Source of the DNA: Pseudomonas grandcourensis
GTDB lineage: Bacteria > Pseudomonadota > Gammaproteobacteria > Pseudomonadales > Pseudomonadaceae
Length of the DNA stretch: 64,000 nt
Assembly (NCBI RefSeq): GCF_039909015.1
Contig: NZ_CP150919.1
Span: forward strand, 162,501 to 226,500
Direction of reading: 5' to 3'
The position numbers were made by a program, and so were the translations under genes. Shown here one piece after another: positions 23,201 to 33,306 of this stretch. The notes below the pieces were generated by a model, which ran no database searches, was not told the DNA's origin, and worked only from the letters and a program-made list of their open reading frames with translations. Positions within the stretch are counted from its first letter, which is position 1; each line of letters starts with the position of its first letter.

Positions 23201-26200
23201 CACACCGCCATTGCCTTCGATGCTGATGGTGACCTTGTCGCCCTGGTTGTCGGTCGGGGTGCCCGAGCCCGGTTCGTCGGTGACGGTAGTTTCAACTGCG
23301 GTCTGACTCAGGGTCAGTTTTTCGAAGTTGTCTGCGCCAGTGACCGATTCCAGTTTGTTGACGATTGGCGCTTGGCCACCAGTGAACACGTCATCGGCAG
23401 CGGTGATGGTTACAGAACCGGAGGTCCCATTCGCTGGAACAGTCACCTTCGTGCCATCGGAGAGGGTGAACTCCAACGGGCCGTGGTTATTTATTGGCAG
23501 ACCCGCCGCGTTGGTCAGGGTCACGGTGTAAGTCACCGAACCGCCTTCAGCCACGGTGGATTTGTCCGCGGTCAGGGTGGCGATGACTTCGCTGACGGTG
23601 TCAGTGATGGCCACGTTGGCCGCGGTGCCGTCGATCACCAGGTTTTCGAACGCCTTTCCGTCGACGCTGGCGTCGGTGACACCAATCGAGAGGGTCTGGC
23701 CGTCCTTGTAGACGTCGTCACCCTGCACCGGTGCGGTGTAGATGGCCGACAACTTGCCCGCTTCAATGGTGACGGTGTCGCCATTGCTCAGGGTGACCTT
23801 CAGGTCGTGATCGAGCTTCTGGTCAACCTTGACGGTGAAGGTCGGCGCAAGGTTTTCCTGTACGCCGCCATTGCCTTCGATGCTGACGGTGACCTTGTCG
23901 CCATGGTTGTCGGTCGGGGTGCCCGAACCCGGTTCGTCGGTGACGGTGGTTTCAACTGCGGTCTGACTCAGGGTCAGTTTTTCGAAATTGTCAGCACCGC
24001 TGACCGATTCCAGTTTGTTGACGATTGGCGTTTGGCCACCAGTGAACACGTCATCGGCAGCGGTGATGGTTACAGAACCGGAGGTCCCATTCGCTGGAAC
24101 AGTCACCTTCGTGCCATCGGAGAGGGTGAACTCCAACGGACCGTGGTTATTGATTGGCAGACCCGCCGCGTTGGTCAGGGTCACGGTGTAAGTCACCGAA
24201 CCGCCTTCAGCCACGGTGGATTTGTCCGCAGTCAGGGTCGCGATCACTTCGCTGACGGTGTCGGTGATTTCGACCTTGGCTTCGCCACCAATGACCAGGT
24301 TCTCAAACGATTTGCCATCAACCGTCGCATCGCTGATGCCAACCGTGAGGGTCTGACCATCCTTGTAGACGTCGTCGCCCTGCACCGGTGCGGTGTAGAT
24401 GGCCGACAGCTTGCCGGCTTCAATGGTGACGGTGTCACCGTTGCTCAGGGTGACCTTGAGGTCATGGTCCAATTTCTGGTCGACCTTTACGGTGAAGGTC
24501 GGCGCAAGGTTTTCCTGCACGCCGCCATTGCCTTCGATGCTGACGGTGACCTTGTCGCCCTGGTTGTCGCTCGGGGTGCCCGAGCCCGGTTCATCGGTGA
24601 CAGTGGTAGTGAACTGATCCTTGCCCAGGGTCAGCTTCTCGAAATTGTCCGCGCCGCTGACCGATTCCAGTTTGTTGACGATCGGTGCCTGACCGCCGGT
24701 GAACGCGTCGTCGGCAGCGGTGATGGTCGCCGTGCCAGTCGCGGTATTGGCCGGGACAGTGATCTTGGTGCCATCGGTCAGGGTGAAAGTGAGTTCACCG
24801 TGATTGTTCAACGGCAGGCCGGCCGCGTTGGTCAGGGTCACGGTGTAAGTTACCGAACCACCTTCGGCCACGGTGGATTTGTCCGCGGTCAGGGTGGCAA
24901 TGACTTCGCTGACGGTGTCGGTGATGGCCACGTTGGCCGCGGTGCCGTCGATCACCAGGTTTTCGAAGGCCTTGCCGTCGACGCTGGCGTCGGTGACACC
25001 AACCGTGAGGGTCTGACCATCCTTGTAGACGTCGTCACCCTGCACCGGTGCGGTGTAGATGGCCGACAGCTTGCCGGCTTCAATGGTGACGGTGTCGCCA
25101 TTGCTCAGGGTGACCTTCAGGTCGTGATCGAGCTTCTGGTCAACCTTGACGGTGAAGGTCGGCGCAAGGTTTTCCTGCACACCGCCATTGCCTTCGATGC
25201 TGACGGTGACCTTGTCGCCCTGGTTGTCGCTCGGGGTGCCCGAACCCGGTTCGTCGGTGACGGTGGTGGTGAGCTGGTCCTTGCCCAGGGTCAGCTTCTC
25301 GAAATTGTCCGCGCCGCTGACCGATTCCAGCTTGTTGACGATCGGTGCCTGACCGCCGGTGAACACGTCATCGGCAGCGGTGATGGTCGCTGTGCCAGTC
25401 GCGGTATTGGCCGGAACGGTGATCTTGGTGCCGTCGGAGAGGGTGAACTCCAGCGGGCCGTGGTTGTTGATCGGCAGACCGGCCGCGTTGGTCAGGGTCA
25501 CGGTGTAGGTGACCTGACCACCTTCAGCCACGCTGGATTTGTCCGCGGTCAGAGTGGCGATGACTTCGCTGACGGTGTCGTTGATAGCAACCGACGCAGG
25601 ACCGCCAATGACTAGATTCTCAAACGTCTTACCGGCAACGCTAGCATCAGCGATACCCAGTGAGGCGCTGCCGCCATCCTTGTAGACGTCATCACCTTGC
25701 ACCGGTAATGCATAGCTAACTTGAGTTGCGCCTGCGGCGATGACCACAGTTTGGCCATTGCTGAGAGTCACCGTCAGGTCGTGATCCAACTTCTGGTCGA
25801 GTTTGATGGTGAAAGTCGGTGCCTGGTTCTCCAGTACCGGACCAGCGCTTTCGATGGTAACGGTGACCTTGTCGATCACATCGGAAATCGTGGTCACGGC
25901 TGGCGTGGTGTTCGGCACCAGGTTTTCAAAGTTGCCGCCGGTGGTGCCGGCAATGGTGGTGCTGACGGTGCTGCCATTCACGTAAACGTCGTTGGCCGCA
26001 GTCGGCACGTTGACGCTGCCACTGGTCTGGCCCGCTTCAATGGTAATGACCGAGCCATTGCTCAAGGTCACGGTCATCGGCGTGCCGGCCGGGTTGCTCA
26101 GGGTCGCGGTGTAGGTGATCTGACCGCCTTCGGTGATGTTGCCGGTGGCGGTGAGGGTCAGCCCGGTGTTGTCCACGGAGTCGGTGATGGTGGTCACGGC

Positions 26201-29200
26201 CGGCGTGGTGTTCGGCACCAGGTTTTCAAAGTTGCCGCCGGTGGTGCCGGCAATGGTGGTGCTGACGGTGCTGCCATTCACGTAAACGTCGTTGGCCGCA
26301 GTCGGCACGTTGACGCTGCCAGTGGTCTGGCCCGCTTCGATGGTGATGACCGAGCCGTTGCTCAAAGTCACGGTCATCGGTGTGCCGGCCGGGTTGCTCA
26401 GGGTCGCGGTGTAGGTGATCTGACCGCCTTCGGTGATGTTGCCGTTGGCCGTCAGGGTCAGGCCGGTGTTGTCCACGGAGTCGGTGATGGTGGTCACGGC
26501 TGGCGTGGTGTTGGGCACCAGGTTTTCGAAGTTGCCGCCGGTGGTGCCGGTGATGGTGGTGCTGACGGTGCTGCCATTCACATAAACGTCGTTGACCGCA
26601 GTCGGCACGTTGACGCTGCCAGTGGTCTGGCCCGCTTCGATGGTGATGACCGAGCCGTTGCTCAAGGTCACGGTCATCGGCGTGCCGGCCGGATTGCTCA
26701 GGGTCGCGGTGTAGGTGATCTGGCCGCCTTCGGTGATGTTGCCGGTGGCGGTCAGGATCAGCCCGGTGTTGTCCACGGAGTCGGTGATGGTGGTCACGGC
26801 CGGCGTGGTGTTGGGCACCAGGTTTTCGAAGTTGCCGCCGGTGGTGCCGGTGATGGTGGTGCTGACGGTGCTGCCGTTGTTGTAAACGTCGTTGGCCGGG
26901 GTCTCGACCACAACGGTGCCGCTGGTCTGGCCGGCGGCAATGGTAATGGTCGAACCGTTGGACAGAGTGACGGTTACTGGCGTCTGCGCCGGATTGGTCA
27001 GTGTCGCGGTGTAGGTGATCTGGCCACCTTCGGTGACGGTGTTGCCGGCCGTCAGGGTGATCGTGGTGTTGTCCACGGAGTCGGTGATGGTGGTCACAGC
27101 CGGCGTGGTGTTCGGCACCAGGTTTTCAAAGTTGCCGCCGGTGGTGCCGGTGATGGTGGTGCTGACGGTGCTGCCGTTGTTGTAAACGTCGTTGACCGCA
27201 GTCGGCACGTTGACGCTGCCACTGGTCTGGCCCGCTTCGATGGTGATGACCGAGCCATTGCTCAAGGTCACGGTCATCGGCGTGCCGGCCGGGTTGCTCA
27301 GGGTCGCGGTGTAGGTGATCTGACCGCCTTCGGTGATGCTGCCGGTGGCGGTCAGCGTCAGCCCGGTGTTGTCCACGGAGTCGGTGATGGTGGTCACGGC
27401 CGGGGTGGTGTTGGGCACCAGGTTTTCGAAGTTGCCGCCAGTGGTACCGGTGATGGTGGTGCTGACGGTGCTGCCATTCACATAAACGTCGTTGACCGCA
27501 GTCGGCACGTTGACGCTGCCAGTGGTCTGGCCCGCTTCGATGGTGATGACCGAGCCATTGCTCAAGGTCACGGTCATCGGCGTGCCGGCCGGGTTGCTCA
27601 GGGTCGCGGTGTAGGTGATCTGACCGCCTTCGGTGATGCTGCCGGTGGCGGTCAGCGTCAGCCCGGTGTTGTCCACGGAGTCGGTGATGGTGGTCACGGC
27701 TGGCGTGGTGTTGGGCGCCAGGTTTTCGAAGTTGCCGCCGGTGGTGCCGGTGATGGTGGTGCTGACGGTGCTGCCATTCACATAAACGTCGTTGACCGCA
27801 GTCGGCACGTTGACGCTGCCAGTGGTCTGGCCCGCTTCGATGGTGATGACCGAGCCATTGCTCAAGGTCACGGTCATCGGTGTGCCGGCCGGGTTGCTCA
27901 GTGTCGCGGTGTAGGTGATCTGGCCACCTTCGGTGATGTTGCCGGTGGCGGTCAGGATCAGCCCGGTGTTGTCCACGGAGTCGGTGATGGTGGTCACGGC
28001 TGGCGTGGTGTTGGGCGCCAGGTTTTCGAAGTTGCCGCCGGTGGTGCCGGTGATGGTGGTACTGACGGTGCTGCCATTCACATAAACGTCGTTGACCGCA
28101 GTCGGCACGTTGACGCTGCCAGTGGTCTGGCCCGCTTCGATGGTGATGACCGAGCCATTGCTCAAGGTCACGGTCATCGGCGTGCCGGCCGGGTTGCTCA
28201 GGGTGGCGGTGTAGGTGATCTGACCGCCTTCGGTGATGTTGCCGGTGGCGGTGAGGGTCAGGCCGGTGCTGTCCACGGAATCGGTGATGGTGGTCACGGC
28301 TGGCGTGGTATTCGGCACCAGGTTTTCGAAGTTGCCACCGGTGGCGCCGGTAATGGTAGTGCTGACGGTGCTGCCATTGTTGTAAACGTCGTTGGCCGCC
28401 GTTGGCACATCGACGCTGCCACTGGTCTTGCCGGCTTCAATGGTGATGGTCGAGCCGTTGGACAGAGTGACGGTTACTGGCGTCTGCGCCGGATTGGTCA
28501 GTGTCGCCGTGTAGGTGATCTGGCCACCTTCGGTGACGGTATTGCCGGCCGTCAGGGTGACTGTGGTGGTGTCGACGGTATCGGTGACCTGGGTCACGGC
28601 CGGGGTCGTCGGCGGCGTTACTGTGATGCCGTTGCCGCCGCTGGTGCCGGTGACAGTTACTTCGATCTGGTTCGCGTCGTTATAGACAGTGTCGTTCGCA
28701 GCCAGTGGCACGTTGACGGTGCCGGTGGTTGAACCCGCAGGAATCACGATCACGGCGCCGTTGGACAAGGTGACAGTCAGGTCGCTCAGCGGTGCCTGGG
28801 TCAAGGTCGCGGTGTACACCAGCACGCCACCGGCCTCGGTGATGGTCGGCGTGGCACTGAGGCTGAGGGCTGAATCACTCGGGGTATTGGCGTTGGCATT
28901 AACGTTGGCGTTGGTGGACTGGCTACCCGGGATTTCCAGGGTCGTTTGCCCGGCAGAGTTGATGCCCGCGGTCGGGAAACCAATGGTCGGGTCGACGCGG
29001 CCAGCCGTGGCGTCAAGCATCACAAAGCTGTGACCGCCACCGGCGGCACCACCAGAACCCGACGCCGTCGGACCTGCAGCGGTGGCTTCAAGATCTTTGG
29101 TCGGGTCGGCGCCGGCGGCAATGGCTTGTTGCAGCTCTTCAACGGACGGCGCGGCTTGTGCGGTGGCGGCTGCCAGATCAGTGCCGGAGTCCGGGGCGTC

Positions 29201-29401
29201 AGCGCTCCACTGGGTGTCACGGCCCAGATCGAGGGTGCGGCCATCGGCCAGTTCCAGGGACACGGCACCGGAAAGGCCAGTGTCGATCTGGTCGCCGGCA
29301 AACAGTTTGTCGCCTTCAACGAGAACGCGGCGGATGCCCTCTGGGGACACCACGAAAACCTGACCGACAATGCTTTTGACGATGGCAACAACACTGCTCA
29401 T
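14297..29401 (-). CDS. lapA: Giant biofilm adhesin LapA
   Basis: A 5034-aa secreted RTX adhesin. The N-terminal retention module (residues 1-105, [28 protein letters not shown]) stalls in the outer membrane. The LapG site TAAG is at 107-110, followed by a Gly-rich linker. Residues about 175-1172 hold ten repeats of about 100 aa ([20 protein letters not shown]). Residues about 1173-3770 hold twelve modules of about 212-220 aa ([20 protein letters not shown]). Then come a Calx-beta-like unit, cadherin-like domains, a PA14-like segment near 4200-4300, a vWFA domain with the MIDAS-like DSSGS near 4515, and RTX nonapeptides ([20 protein letters not shown]) near 4800-4935 with a terminal T1SS signal. 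Start ATG 29401 with GGAGAG. Exported by LapEBC and released by LapG; mediates irreversible attachment. Confidence 0.97.
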   Translation of the reverse strand: MSSVVAIVKSIVGQVFVVSPEGIRRVLVEGDKLFAGDQIDTGLSGAVSLELADGRTLDLGRDTQWSADAPDSGTDLAAATAQAAPSVEELQQAIAAGADPTKDLEATAAGPTASGSGGAAGGGHSFVMLDATAGRVDPTIGFPTAGINSAGQTTLEIPGSQSTNANVNANANTPSDSALSLSATPTITEAGGVLVYTATLTQAPLSDLTVTLSNGAVIVIPAGSTTGTVNVPLAANDTVYNDANQIEVTVTGTSGGNGITVTPPTTPAVTQVTDTVDTTTVTLTAGNTVTEGGQITYTATLTNPAQTPVTVTLSNGSTITIEAGKTSGSVDVPTAANDVYNNGSTVSTTITGATGGNFENLVPNTTPAVTTITDSVDSTGLTLTATGNITEGGQITYTATLSNPAGTPMTVTLSNGSVITIEAGQTTGSVNVPTAVNDVYVNGSTVSTTITGTTGGNFENLAPNTTPAVTTITDSVDNTGLILTATGNITEGGQITYTATLSNPAGTPMTVTLSNGSVITIEAGQTTGSVNVPTAVNDVYVNGSTVSTTITGTTGGNFENLAPNTTPAVTTITDSVDNTGLTLTATGSITEGGQITYTATLSNPAGTPMTVTLSNGSVITIEAGQTTGSVNVPTAVNDVYVNGSTVSTTITGTTGGNFENLVPNTTPAVTTITDSVDNTGLTLTATGSITEGGQITYTATLSNPAGTPMTVTLSNGSVITIEAGQTSGSVNVPTAVNDVYNNGSTVSTTITGTTGGNFENLVPNTTPAVTTITDSVDNTTITLTAGNTVTEGGQITYTATLTNPAQTPVTVTLSNGSTITIAAGQTSGTVVVETPANDVYNNGSTVSTTITGTTGGNFENLVPNTTPAVTTITDSVDNTGLILTATGNITEGGQITYTATLSNPAGTPMTVTLSNGSVITIEAGQTTGSVNVPTAVNDVYVNGSTVSTTITGTTGGNFENLVPNTTPAVTTITDSVDNTGLTLTANGNITEGGQITYTATLSNPAGTPMTVTLSNGSVITIEAGQTTGSVNVPTAANDVYVNGSTVSTTIAGTTGGNFENLVPNTTPAVTTITDSVDNTGLTLTATGNITEGGQITYTATLSNPAGTPMTVTLSNGSVITIEAGQTSGSVNVPTAANDVYVNGSTVSTTIAGTTGGNFENLVPNTTPAVTTISDVIDKVTVTIESAGPVLENQAPTFTIKLDQKLDHDLTVTLSNGQTVVIAAGATQVSYALPVQGDDVYKDGGSASLGIADASVAGKTFENLVIGGPASVAINDTVSEVIATLTADKSSVAEGGQVTYTVTLTNAAGLPINNHGPLEFTLSDGTKITVPANTATGTATITAADDVFTGGQAPIVNKLESVSGADNFEKLTLGKDQLTTTVTDEPGSGTPSDNQGDKVTVSIEGNGGVQENLAPTFTVKVDQKLDHDLKVTLSNGDTVTIEAGKLSAIYTAPVQGDDVYKDGQTLTVGVTDASVDGKAFENLVIDGTAANVAITDTVSEVIATLTADKSTVAEGGSVTYTVTLTNAAGLPLNNHGELTFTLTDGTKITVPANTATGTATITAADDAFTGGQAPIVNKLESVSGADNFEKLTLGKDQFTTTVTDEPGSGTPSDNQGDKVTVSIEGNGGVQENLAPTFTVKVDQKLDHDLKVTLSNGDTVTIEAGKLSAIYTAPVQGDDVYKDGQTLTVGISDATVDGKSFENLVIGGEAKVEITDTVSEVIATLTADKSTVAEGGSVTYTVTLTNAAGLPINNHGPLEFTLSDGTKVTVPANGTSGSVTITAADDVFTGGQTPIVNKLESVSGADNFEKLTLSQTAVETTVTDEPGSGTPTDNHGDKVTVSIEGNGGVQENLAPTFTVKVDQKLDHDLKVTLSNGDTVTIEAGKLSAIYTAPVQGDDVYKDGQTLSIGVTDASVDGKAFENLVIDGTAANVAITDTVSEVIATLTADKSTVAEGGSVTYTVTLTNAAGLPINNHGPLEFTLSDGTKVTVPANGTSGSVTITAADDVFTGGQAPIVNKLESVTGADNFEKLTLSQTAVETTVTDEPGSGTPTDNQGDKVTISIEGNGGVQENLAPTFTVKVDQKLDHDLKVTLSNGDTVTIEAGKLSAIYTAPVQGDDVYKDGQTLSIGVTDASVDGKAFENLVIDGTAANVAITDTVSEVIATLTADKSSVAEGGSVTYTVTLTNAAGLPLNNHGELTFTLTDGTKITVPANTTTGTMTITAADDVFTGGQAPIVNKLESVSGADNFEKLTLSQTAVETTVTDEPGSGTPTDNHGDKVTVSIEGNGGVQENLAPTFTVKVDQKLDHDLKVTLSNGDTVTIEAGKLSAIYTAPVQGDDVYKDGQTLSIGVTDASVDGKAFENLVIDGTAANVAITDTVSEVIATLTADKSSVAEGGSITYTVTLTNAAGLPLNNHGELTFTLTDGTKITVPANTTTGTMTITAADDVFTGGQAPIVNKLESVSGADNFEKLTLSQTAVETTVTDEPGSGTPTDNHGDKVTVSIEGNGGVQENLAPTFTVKVDQKLDHDLKVTLSNGDTVTIEAGKLSAIYTAPVQGDDVYKDGQTLTVGISDATVDGKSFENLVIGGEAKVEITDTVSEVIATLTADKSTVAEGGSVTYTVTLTNAAGLPINNHGPLEFTLSDGTKITVPANTATGTATIAAADDVFTGGQAPIVNKLESVSGADNFEKLTLGKDQLTTTVTDEPSGQGDKVTISIEGNGGVQENVAPTFTVKVDQKLDHDLKVTLSNGDTVTIEAGKLSAIYTAPVQGDDVYKDGQTLSIGVTDASVDGKSFENLVIDGTAANVAITDTVSEVIATLTADKSTVAEGGSVTYTVTLTNAAGLPINNHGPLEFTLSDGTKITVPANGTSASATIIAKDDVYTGGQAPIVNKLESVSGADNFEKLTLGKDQFTTTVTDEPSGQGDKVTVSIASNGGVQENVAPTFTVKVDQKLDHDLKVTLSNGDTVTIEAGKLSAIYTAPVQGDDVYKDPSNLSLTVGSASVDGKAFENLVIDGNAANVAITDTVSEVIATLTADKSSVAEGGSITYTVTLTNAAGLPINNHGPLEFTLSDGTKVTVPANGTSASATIIAKDDVYTGGQAPIVNKLESVSGADNFEKLTLGKDQFTTTVTDEPSGQGDKVTVSIASNGGVQENVAPTFTVKVDQKLDHDLKVTLSNGDTVTIEAGKLSAIYTAPVQGDDVYKDPSNLSLTVGSASVDGKAFENLVIDGTAANVAITDTVSEVIATLTVDKATVAEGGQVTYTVTLTNAAGLPINNHGPLEFTLSDGTKITVPANGTSASATIIAKDDVYTGGQAPIVNKLESVSGADNFEKLTLGKDQFTTTVTDEPSGQGDKVTVSIASNGGVQENLAPTFTVKVDQKLDHDLKVTLSNGGTVTIEAGKLSAIYTAPVQGDDVYKDPSNLSLTVGSASVDGKSFENLVIDGTAANVAITDTVSEVIATLTADKSTVAEGGSITYTVTLTNAAGLPINNHGPLEFTLSDGTKVTVPANGTSASATIIAKDDVYTGGQAPIVNKLESVSGADNFEKLTLGKDQFTTTVTDEPSGQGDKVTVSIASNGGVQENVAPTFTVKVDQKLDHDLKVTLSNGDTVTIEAGKLSAIYTAPVQGDDVYKDPSNLSLTVGSASVDGKSFENLVIDGTAANVAITDTVSEVIATLTADKSTVAEGGSITYTVTLTNAAGLPINNHGPLEFTLSDGTKITVPANGTSASATIIAKDDVYTGGQAPIVNKLESVSGADNFEKLTLGKDQFTTTVTDEAGSGTPNTPANTGDVTTISISGDTSVVEGQASHYTLALTNPAHGEVTVTLTYSGTAANGVDFTGVTTVKIPANASSVPFDISTIDDRITESTENFVVKIDSATGGNFEKLAISASNGSVNTSIIDNDAPPVLDLDANNSSGTTGADYKVTFTENTPGAGVSIADTDISITDPDSTKLTGATIVLTNRQDGDALNLGNSVNGITINANSTNGTVTLTLSGNATLADYMQQIKNITFTNNSENPNTVPRTITVTVTDGSNYSNTATTTVNVVAVNDAPVAAPANVTGIEDTPLVLGWSTFGVSDVDSPATSLGVKITQLPGEGKLQYLDGSTWKDVAANQTFSKADIDAGKLRFMPDANESGVDGYGPGTGDQKADYAQLQFQPTDGQTLGNTGTIKIDITPVADAPTLSVADNSVRSTGLIKEVWTGLSGLGTSGNGADSTTLKNVIDAAGAPNSKGTVTNVQSDGSVTAGTASKTSGLIYLEAGKTYTFSGTGDDSLLVTIGGKNVAAITWGAGGNLNGSYTPTTSGYYTLDIYHHNQSGPGSYDVNLSVNGSTPIDLSSAGVPIYTGVSDLVNAGVTVSDLHGTNGEGYYDGYKFNTGAEGTSVKLSAITTALTDTDGSESLSLKISGMPVGSVLTDSAGHTFTVTATNGEANVTGWSLGSLAVTPPPYYNGQFNLTVTSTSTETLGGSASSTSQIPVTVFPATYNAVTATAADDTVTGTDGNDIIVADIGGLTVVPGTNYNIAFMVDSSGSMSSSSINSAKDSLTSVFNTLKQSLGSNSGTVNIFLVDFDTQVNKSVSVNLNDSNALTQLKATLDSMSSGGGTNYEDVFKTTANWFQSASAIANTGAKNLTYFITDGKPTYYQSGESTNPTLYGSTTLDSLVTTSNYQLGKAISLFPDSTHQIDISASGQVTVWTKTSNGNNGNGNGNGSGGWSSKDFGYLHAQGDGTYEFSGRDGDGSNTDWDTTSNSTGSFALLSNLSNVEAIGLNSGVSLNDLKPYDSNQTPQTNIDPKDLANSIIGHTETTMPGHDTVSGGEGNDILFGDLVSFNGIAGEGYQAMQAFVAQQSGVDVSKVSASNVHQYITEHYTAFDVSGAHDGNDTLLGGAGNDILFGSGGNDNLDGGKGNDILLGGTGNDSLMGGQGNDILIGGSGGDTFVWKAGDTGNDVIKDFKASEGDRIDLRDLLQGETGSTIDNFLKISTVDGVSSLQVSSAGQFNSGNAAAATPDVTIKLEGNNWSSANLHNLIAGSDPTIKIDHNNS
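18090..25883 (-). repeat. lapA repeat block B: twelve modules of about 212-220 aa
   Basis: Each DNA unit is about 640-660 bp and encodes a pair of beta-sandwich-like subunits: one with [20 protein letters not shown], one with [20 protein letters not shown]. Linkers alternate in blocks: [10 protein letters not shown] or [10 protein letters not shown] in the N-terminal half, the short SGQG in the C-terminal half. Adjacent copies are nearly identical at DNA level, which favours copy-number change by recombination. Confidence 0.9.
25884..28877 (-). repeat. lapA repeat block A: ten repeats of 300 bp
   Basis: The phrase GTGTTGTCCACGGAGTCGGT recurs every 300 bp (26167, 26467, 26767, 27067 and so on), each period encoding about 100 aa with [18 protein letters not shown] and [11 protein letters not shown]. 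Copies 2 and 7 carry a variant ([19 protein letters not shown]). The first copy, next to the retention module, is the most divergent. Confidence 0.9.
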
Positions 29402-29515
29402 TGAAGACTCTCCGGGGTGTCACGTTCAGTTGACTTCCATAGACCTGATGGCGTCTGCGCCGACCAGTCTGGACGTACATTGCAAAATAGATGCACAAGT
29501 TTGACACGGCAATTA

Positions 29516-29529
29516 GTCAATATTTTGGC
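29516..29529 (+). promoter_or_regulatory. FleQ-like box 1 in the lapA-lapE intergenic region
   Basis: GTCAATATTTTGGC matches 10 of 13 defined positions of the FleQ consensus GTCANTAAATTGAC. FleQ is the c-di-GMP-responsive activator/repressor that controls lapA in P. putida and adhesin and polysaccharide genes in other pseudomonads. It forms an inverted pair with 29555-29568. Binding is inferred. Confidence 0.5.
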
Positions 29530-29554
29530 TATATTTTTTCGCTATTAACTTTAT

Positions 29555-29568
29555 GCCAAACTATTGAC
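29555..29568 (-). promoter_or_regulatory. FleQ-like box 2, inverted relative to box 1
   Basis: On the minus strand this reads GTCAATAGTTTGGC, one base different from box 1. The two 14-bp boxes face each other across 25 bp, about 115 to 170 bp upstream of the lapA start. The strong internal similarity makes chance less likely than for a single match. Confidence 0.5.
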
Positions 29569-29757
29569 CTTCTGGGTCCCATCCTAAACAATCGTCCCAG
29601 TAATGTCACATTGATATTTGAGCTGTGACCTGTCCTCGGTATGTGATCCAGTTCCGCTTTTGAGCTTTCCGACATACGGTCATTCCGCTTGCCATCTTCC
29701 GACACAGCGCGTTCTGTTGCTGTGATTCAAGACAAGAAGTCCTGGGAAATTCCTACA

Positions 29758-31107
29758 ATGCGTTCGCCTTTGTTCATGGCTCTACCTTTCGTCCTTTCAG
29801 CGTCATTCATCCAGGCGCAATCCTTACCAGAAGCCATGCAACAAGCGCTGGATGTCCATCCGGAGGTCCAGGCTGGCGTCAACAGCCGGTTGGCTGCTGA
29901 TTATCAGTTGAAGGCTGCGAAGGGTGGGTACTTGCCACGGGTCGACCTGCTGGGCGGTTATGGTCGTGAAGGCACCGATAGCGTGACGACGCGAGACGGC
30001 AGCAACAATCACTTCGAAACCCTGAATCGTGGTGAGTCAAGTTTGCGACTGACCCAGATGGTCTTTGACGGTTTTGCGACGTCGAGCGAAGTAGGGCGTC
30101 AACAAGCCACCGTCAACTCCCGCGCCTACTCGCTGCTGAGTACCTCCGAGCGCACCGGGCTGACCGTGGCTCAGGTCTATCTCGACGTGCTGACCCGCCG
30201 CGAATTCGTGCGTCTGGCCGAGGACAACCTCAAGAGCCACCAACGCATTTACGACCAGATCCAGCTACGCACCCAGCGCGGCGTCGGCAGCGGCGCCGAC
30301 CTTGATCAGGCCGAGGCGCGGATGGCCCAGGCACGCAACAACCTGATCACCGAGCAGACCAATCTGGCTGACGCCGAAACCAACTACCTCTCCGCTGTCG
30401 GCCAGATGCCGGATCAACTGGAACGCCCGGCAAGTTTCATGGCGCTGATGCCGGCCAACCTGAATGAAGCCCGTGCGCAGATGCTGGAAAACAGCCCGAT
30501 CCTGCGCTCGGCCGAATCCGATATCGCCGCTGCCGAAAAGCAGTACGACACGGCCAAGTCGACGTTCTACCCGCGCTTCGATGCTGAGTTGGGTCGCACC
30601 GCGGACAACGATATTGATGGTCAGAACGGCCACAACAACGAATGGCAAGCCATGCTGCGCATGCGCTTCAACCTGTATTCCGGTGGCAGCAACAAGGCCG
30701 ATCTGGAATCCAAGTCCTACCTGTCGAACCAGGCGCTGGATATCCGCAACAACGCCCTGCGCCAATTGAATGAAGAGCTGGGCCTGGCCTGGAACGCCCA
30801 GAACAATGCCAACGCGCAGGTGCCGATCGCCCAGCAATACGTCGATCACAGCACCGCCGTGCGTACCGCCTACCAGCGTCAGTTCAGCCTCGGAGAGCGC
30901 ACCCTGCTCGATTTGCTCGACAGTGAGAACGAACTATTCTCCTCTTCTCGCCGTCTGGCGGAGATCAAGAACATTCAGTTATTTACTCAGTACCGAATCA
31001 AGGCGACCATGGGCGAGTTGCTCAAGAGCCAGGGAGTGGTCGCACCATTGGCATCCGTTGTGCAGAACGACGTGAAGCCCAAGGTCCAATTGCCCGGTAT
31101 GAATTGA
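29758..31107 (+). CDS. lapE: TolC-family outer-membrane channel LapE
   Basis: A 449-aa outer-membrane efflux protein. The signal peptide MRSPLFMALPFVLSASFIQA is followed by mature SLPEAMQQALDVHPEV, the usual first helix of TolC-type proteins. Two internal OEP repeats are visible, with long helices such as DLDQAEARMAQARNNLITEQ and SLGERTLLDLLDSENELFSS. It forms the outer-membrane pore for LapA, with LapB and LapC. A longer reading from a TTG at 29689 would place 23 residues before the signal peptide and is unlikely. It is divergent from lapA across a 356-bp region; lapB follows after 42 nt. No lipobox, unlike the other two outer-membrane factors in this window. Confidence 0.93.
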   Translation: MRSPLFMALPFVLSASFIQAQSLPEAMQQALDVHPEVQAGVNSRLAADYQLKAAKGGYLPRVDLLGGYGREGTDSVTTRDGSNNHFETLNRGESSLRLTQMVFDGFATSSEVGRQQATVNSRAYSLLSTSERTGLTVAQVYLDVLTRREFVRLAEDNLKSHQRIYDQIQLRTQRGVGSGADLDQAEARMAQARNNLITEQTNLADAETNYLSAVGQMPDQLERPASFMALMPANLNEARAQMLENSPILRSAESDIAAAEKQYDTAKSTFYPRFDAELGRTADNDIDGQNGHNNEWQAMLRMRFNLYSGGSNKADLESKSYLSNQALDIRNNALRQLNEELGLAWNAQNNANAQVPIAQQYVDHSTAVRTAYQRQFSLGERTLLDLLDSENELFSSSRRLAEIKNIQLFTQYRIKATMGELLKSQGVVAPLASVVQNDVKPKVQLPGMN

Positions 31108-31149
31108 GCAGGACCTTCATTGTTCAATTGTTAGCCAAGAGTGCCGAGC

Positions 31150-33306
31150 GTGGAATCAGAAGTCAGTCGGGTTCAACTCATTCATGATCCGCGCGCGTTG
31201 CATGACGATCCGCTACTGGATGGTCTGCTCGCACTTTGCATGCTGCACCAGAAACCTGCCAGCGCGGCAATGCTGACCACCGGCCTGCCGCTGCCCGAGC
31301 AGCGCTTGAGTGTCGAGTTGCTGCCTCGTGCGGCCGCTCGCGCGGGGCTGCAAGGCCGGGTGCTGCAACGCAAGCTGGAGGATATTCCGGCGATTGCCAT
31401 GCCGGCATTGTTGCTGCTCAAGGACGGTCGCAGTGCCGTCCTGCTCGGCTGGCAAGGTGAAGATCAGGTACGGGTGCTGCTCAGCGAAAGCGATGGCGGC
31501 GAGTCCCTGGTCAGCCGCGAACTGTTGGCCGACGACTACACCGGCAAGGTCTTTTTCGCCCAGCCGCAGCACAAGTTCGACGTCAACCACGGCACGCTGA
31601 TTCCGCGTGCGCGCTCGTGGTTCCGCGACACCCTCAAGCGTTCGCGCTGGTTGTATGTCGACGCCATCGCCGCCAGTTTTCTGATCAACATCATTGCCAT
31701 GGCCGCGCCATTGTTCGTGATGAACGTCTACGACCGCGTCGTGCCGAACCAGGCCGAAGCGACGCTCTGGGTGCTGGCACTCGGCATCACGGGCGCCTAC
31801 CTCTTCGACCTGATCCTGAAAAGCCTGCGTAGCCTGTGCCTGGATCTGGCCGGCAAGAAAACCGACCTGATCATCTCGGCCACGCTGTTCGAGCGCATCG
31901 TCGGCATGGCCATGAAATACCGGCCGGCACGGGTCGGCAGCTTTGCCCAGAACATCCATGAGTTCCAGAGCCTGCGGGACTTCCTCGCCTCGCTGACGCT
32001 GACCAGCCTGATCGACTTGCCGTTCACCATCCTGATTTTCATCGTCATCGCGATCCTCGGCGGGCACCTGGTATGGATACCGGTGCTGGCATTCCCGATC
32101 GCCCTGGCCATCGGCTATGCCTTGCAGAAACCCTTGGTGGCGACCCTGGAACGGACCATGGCGCTGGGGGCCGAGCGTCAGTCGAGCCTGATCGAAACCC
32201 TGGCCGGCCTGGACGCGGTGAAGGTCAACAACGCGGAAAGCGAACGCCAGTATCAGTGGGAGCAGACCATCGGCACCCTCAGTCGTCTTGAGTTGCGGGT
32301 GAAAATGCTCTCCGGCCTGGCGATGAACATCACCTTGCTGATCCAGCAACTGGCCGGGGTGATCATGATCGTCTTCGGCGTGTACCAGATCATCGACGGT
32401 CACCTGAGCATGGGCGGCCTGATTGCCTGCTACATGCTCAGTGGCCGTGCGCTCAGCCCGCTGGCGTCACTGTCCGGACTGCTGACTCGTTATCAGCAGG
32501 CGCGGGTGACCATGACCTCGGTCGACCAGATGATGGAACTGCCCCAGGAGCGCAATTTCGAAGAGCGTCCGCTCAGCCGCAAGGTGCTGCAGGGCGGTAT
32601 TGAGTGCCGCCAGCTCAACTTCACCTACCCGCAACAGCAGAACCTGGCGCTGAAGAACATCAACCTGTCGATCAGTCCCGGCGAGAAGGTCGGCATCATT
32701 GGTCGAAGCGGCTCGGGCAAGAGCTCGCTGGCGAAATTGCTGGTGGGGTTGTACCAGCCGGATGACGGCGCGCTGTTGGTCGACGGTGTGGATATCCGCC
32801 AGATCGACGTCAGCGAGCTGCGCTACAACATCGGCTACGTGCCTCAGGACATTCAGTTGCTCGCCGGCACCTTGCGCGACAACCTGGTTTCCGGCGCGCG
32901 GTATGTCGAGGACGAACTGGTGCTGCAAGCCGCAGAACTGGCCGGCGTCCACGAGTATGCGCGCCTGCATCCGCAGGGCTATGAACTGCAAGTCGGCGAG
33001 CGTGGGCAGAACCTTTCCGGCGGTCAACGGCAAAACGTCGCCCTGGCCCGTGCATTGTTGCTCAACCCACCGATCCTGCTGCTCGACGAGCCGACCAGCG
33101 CCATGGACAACACAGGTGAAGAGCGCCTCAAGCAGCGCCTGGCGGCGGTGATCGAAAACAAGACCATGGTGCTGGTGACGCACCGCGCATCGCTGTTATC
33201 GCTGGTGGATCGGCTGATCGTGATCGACCGCGGGCAGATACTCGCCGACGGCCCGAAAGCCGCGGTGATGGAAGCGTTGAAGAAGGGGCAGATCAGTGTT
33301 GCTTAA
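31150..33306 (+). CDS. lapB: Type I secretion ABC transporter LapB
   Basis: A 718-aa inner-membrane ABC exporter. The N-terminal 1-130 is a C39-peptidase-like domain without the catalytic Cys (LALCMLHQKPASAAMLTTGL), as in LapB-type exporters that do not cut their substrate. The transmembrane region is about 160-430. The ATPase has Walker A IGRSGSGKSS near 517, signature LSGGQ near 622 and Walker B ILLLDEPTSAMD near 641. It powers export of LapA. Two in-frame GTGs (31141, 31150) are possible; 31150 has AAGAG eight bases upstream. Its end overlaps lapC by 11 nt, so the two are translationally coupled. Confidence 0.94.
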   Translation: MESEVSRVQLIHDPRALHDDPLLDGLLALCMLHQKPASAAMLTTGLPLPEQRLSVELLPRAAARAGLQGRVLQRKLEDIPAIAMPALLLLKDGRSAVLLGWQGEDQVRVLLSESDGGESLVSRELLADDYTGKVFFAQPQHKFDVNHGTLIPRARSWFRDTLKRSRWLYVDAIAASFLINIIAMAAPLFVMNVYDRVVPNQAEATLWVLALGITGAYLFDLILKSLRSLCLDLAGKKTDLIISATLFERIVGMAMKYRPARVGSFAQNIHEFQSLRDFLASLTLTSLIDLPFTILIFIVIAILGGHLVWIPVLAFPIALAIGYALQKPLVATLERTMALGAERQSSLIETLAGLDAVKVNNAESERQYQWEQTIGTLSRLELRVKMLSGLAMNITLLIQQLAGVIMIVFGVYQIIDGHLSMGGLIACYMLSGRALSPLASLSGLLTRYQQARVTMTSVDQMMELPQERNFEERPLSRKVLQGGIECRQLNFTYPQQQNLALKNINLSISPGEKVGIIGRSGSGKSSLAKLLVGLYQPDDGALLVDGVDIRQIDVSELRYNIGYVPQDIQLLAGTLRDNLVSGARYVEDELVLQAAELAGVHEYARLHPQGYELQVGERGQNLSGGQRQNVALARALLLNPPILLLDEPTSAMDNTGEERLKQRLAAVIENKTMVLVTHRASLLSLVDRLIVIDRGQILADGPKAAVMEALKKGQISVA

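Noticed and set aside
15350..28732. Very long plus-strand reading frames opposite lapA (for example 15350-18124, 18185-20008, 21395-25615, 25721-28732)
   Set aside because: They are antisense shadows of the repeats: high GC and a fixed repeat phase keep the opposite frame free of stops. Their translations are Gly/Asp/Val/His-rich with the same period as lapA and have no domain or ribosome site.
25884..28877. Regular 300-bp DNA periodicity as a possible CRISPR or satellite array
   Set aside because: The units are fully coding, translate in one frame and have no spacer/direct-repeat structure.
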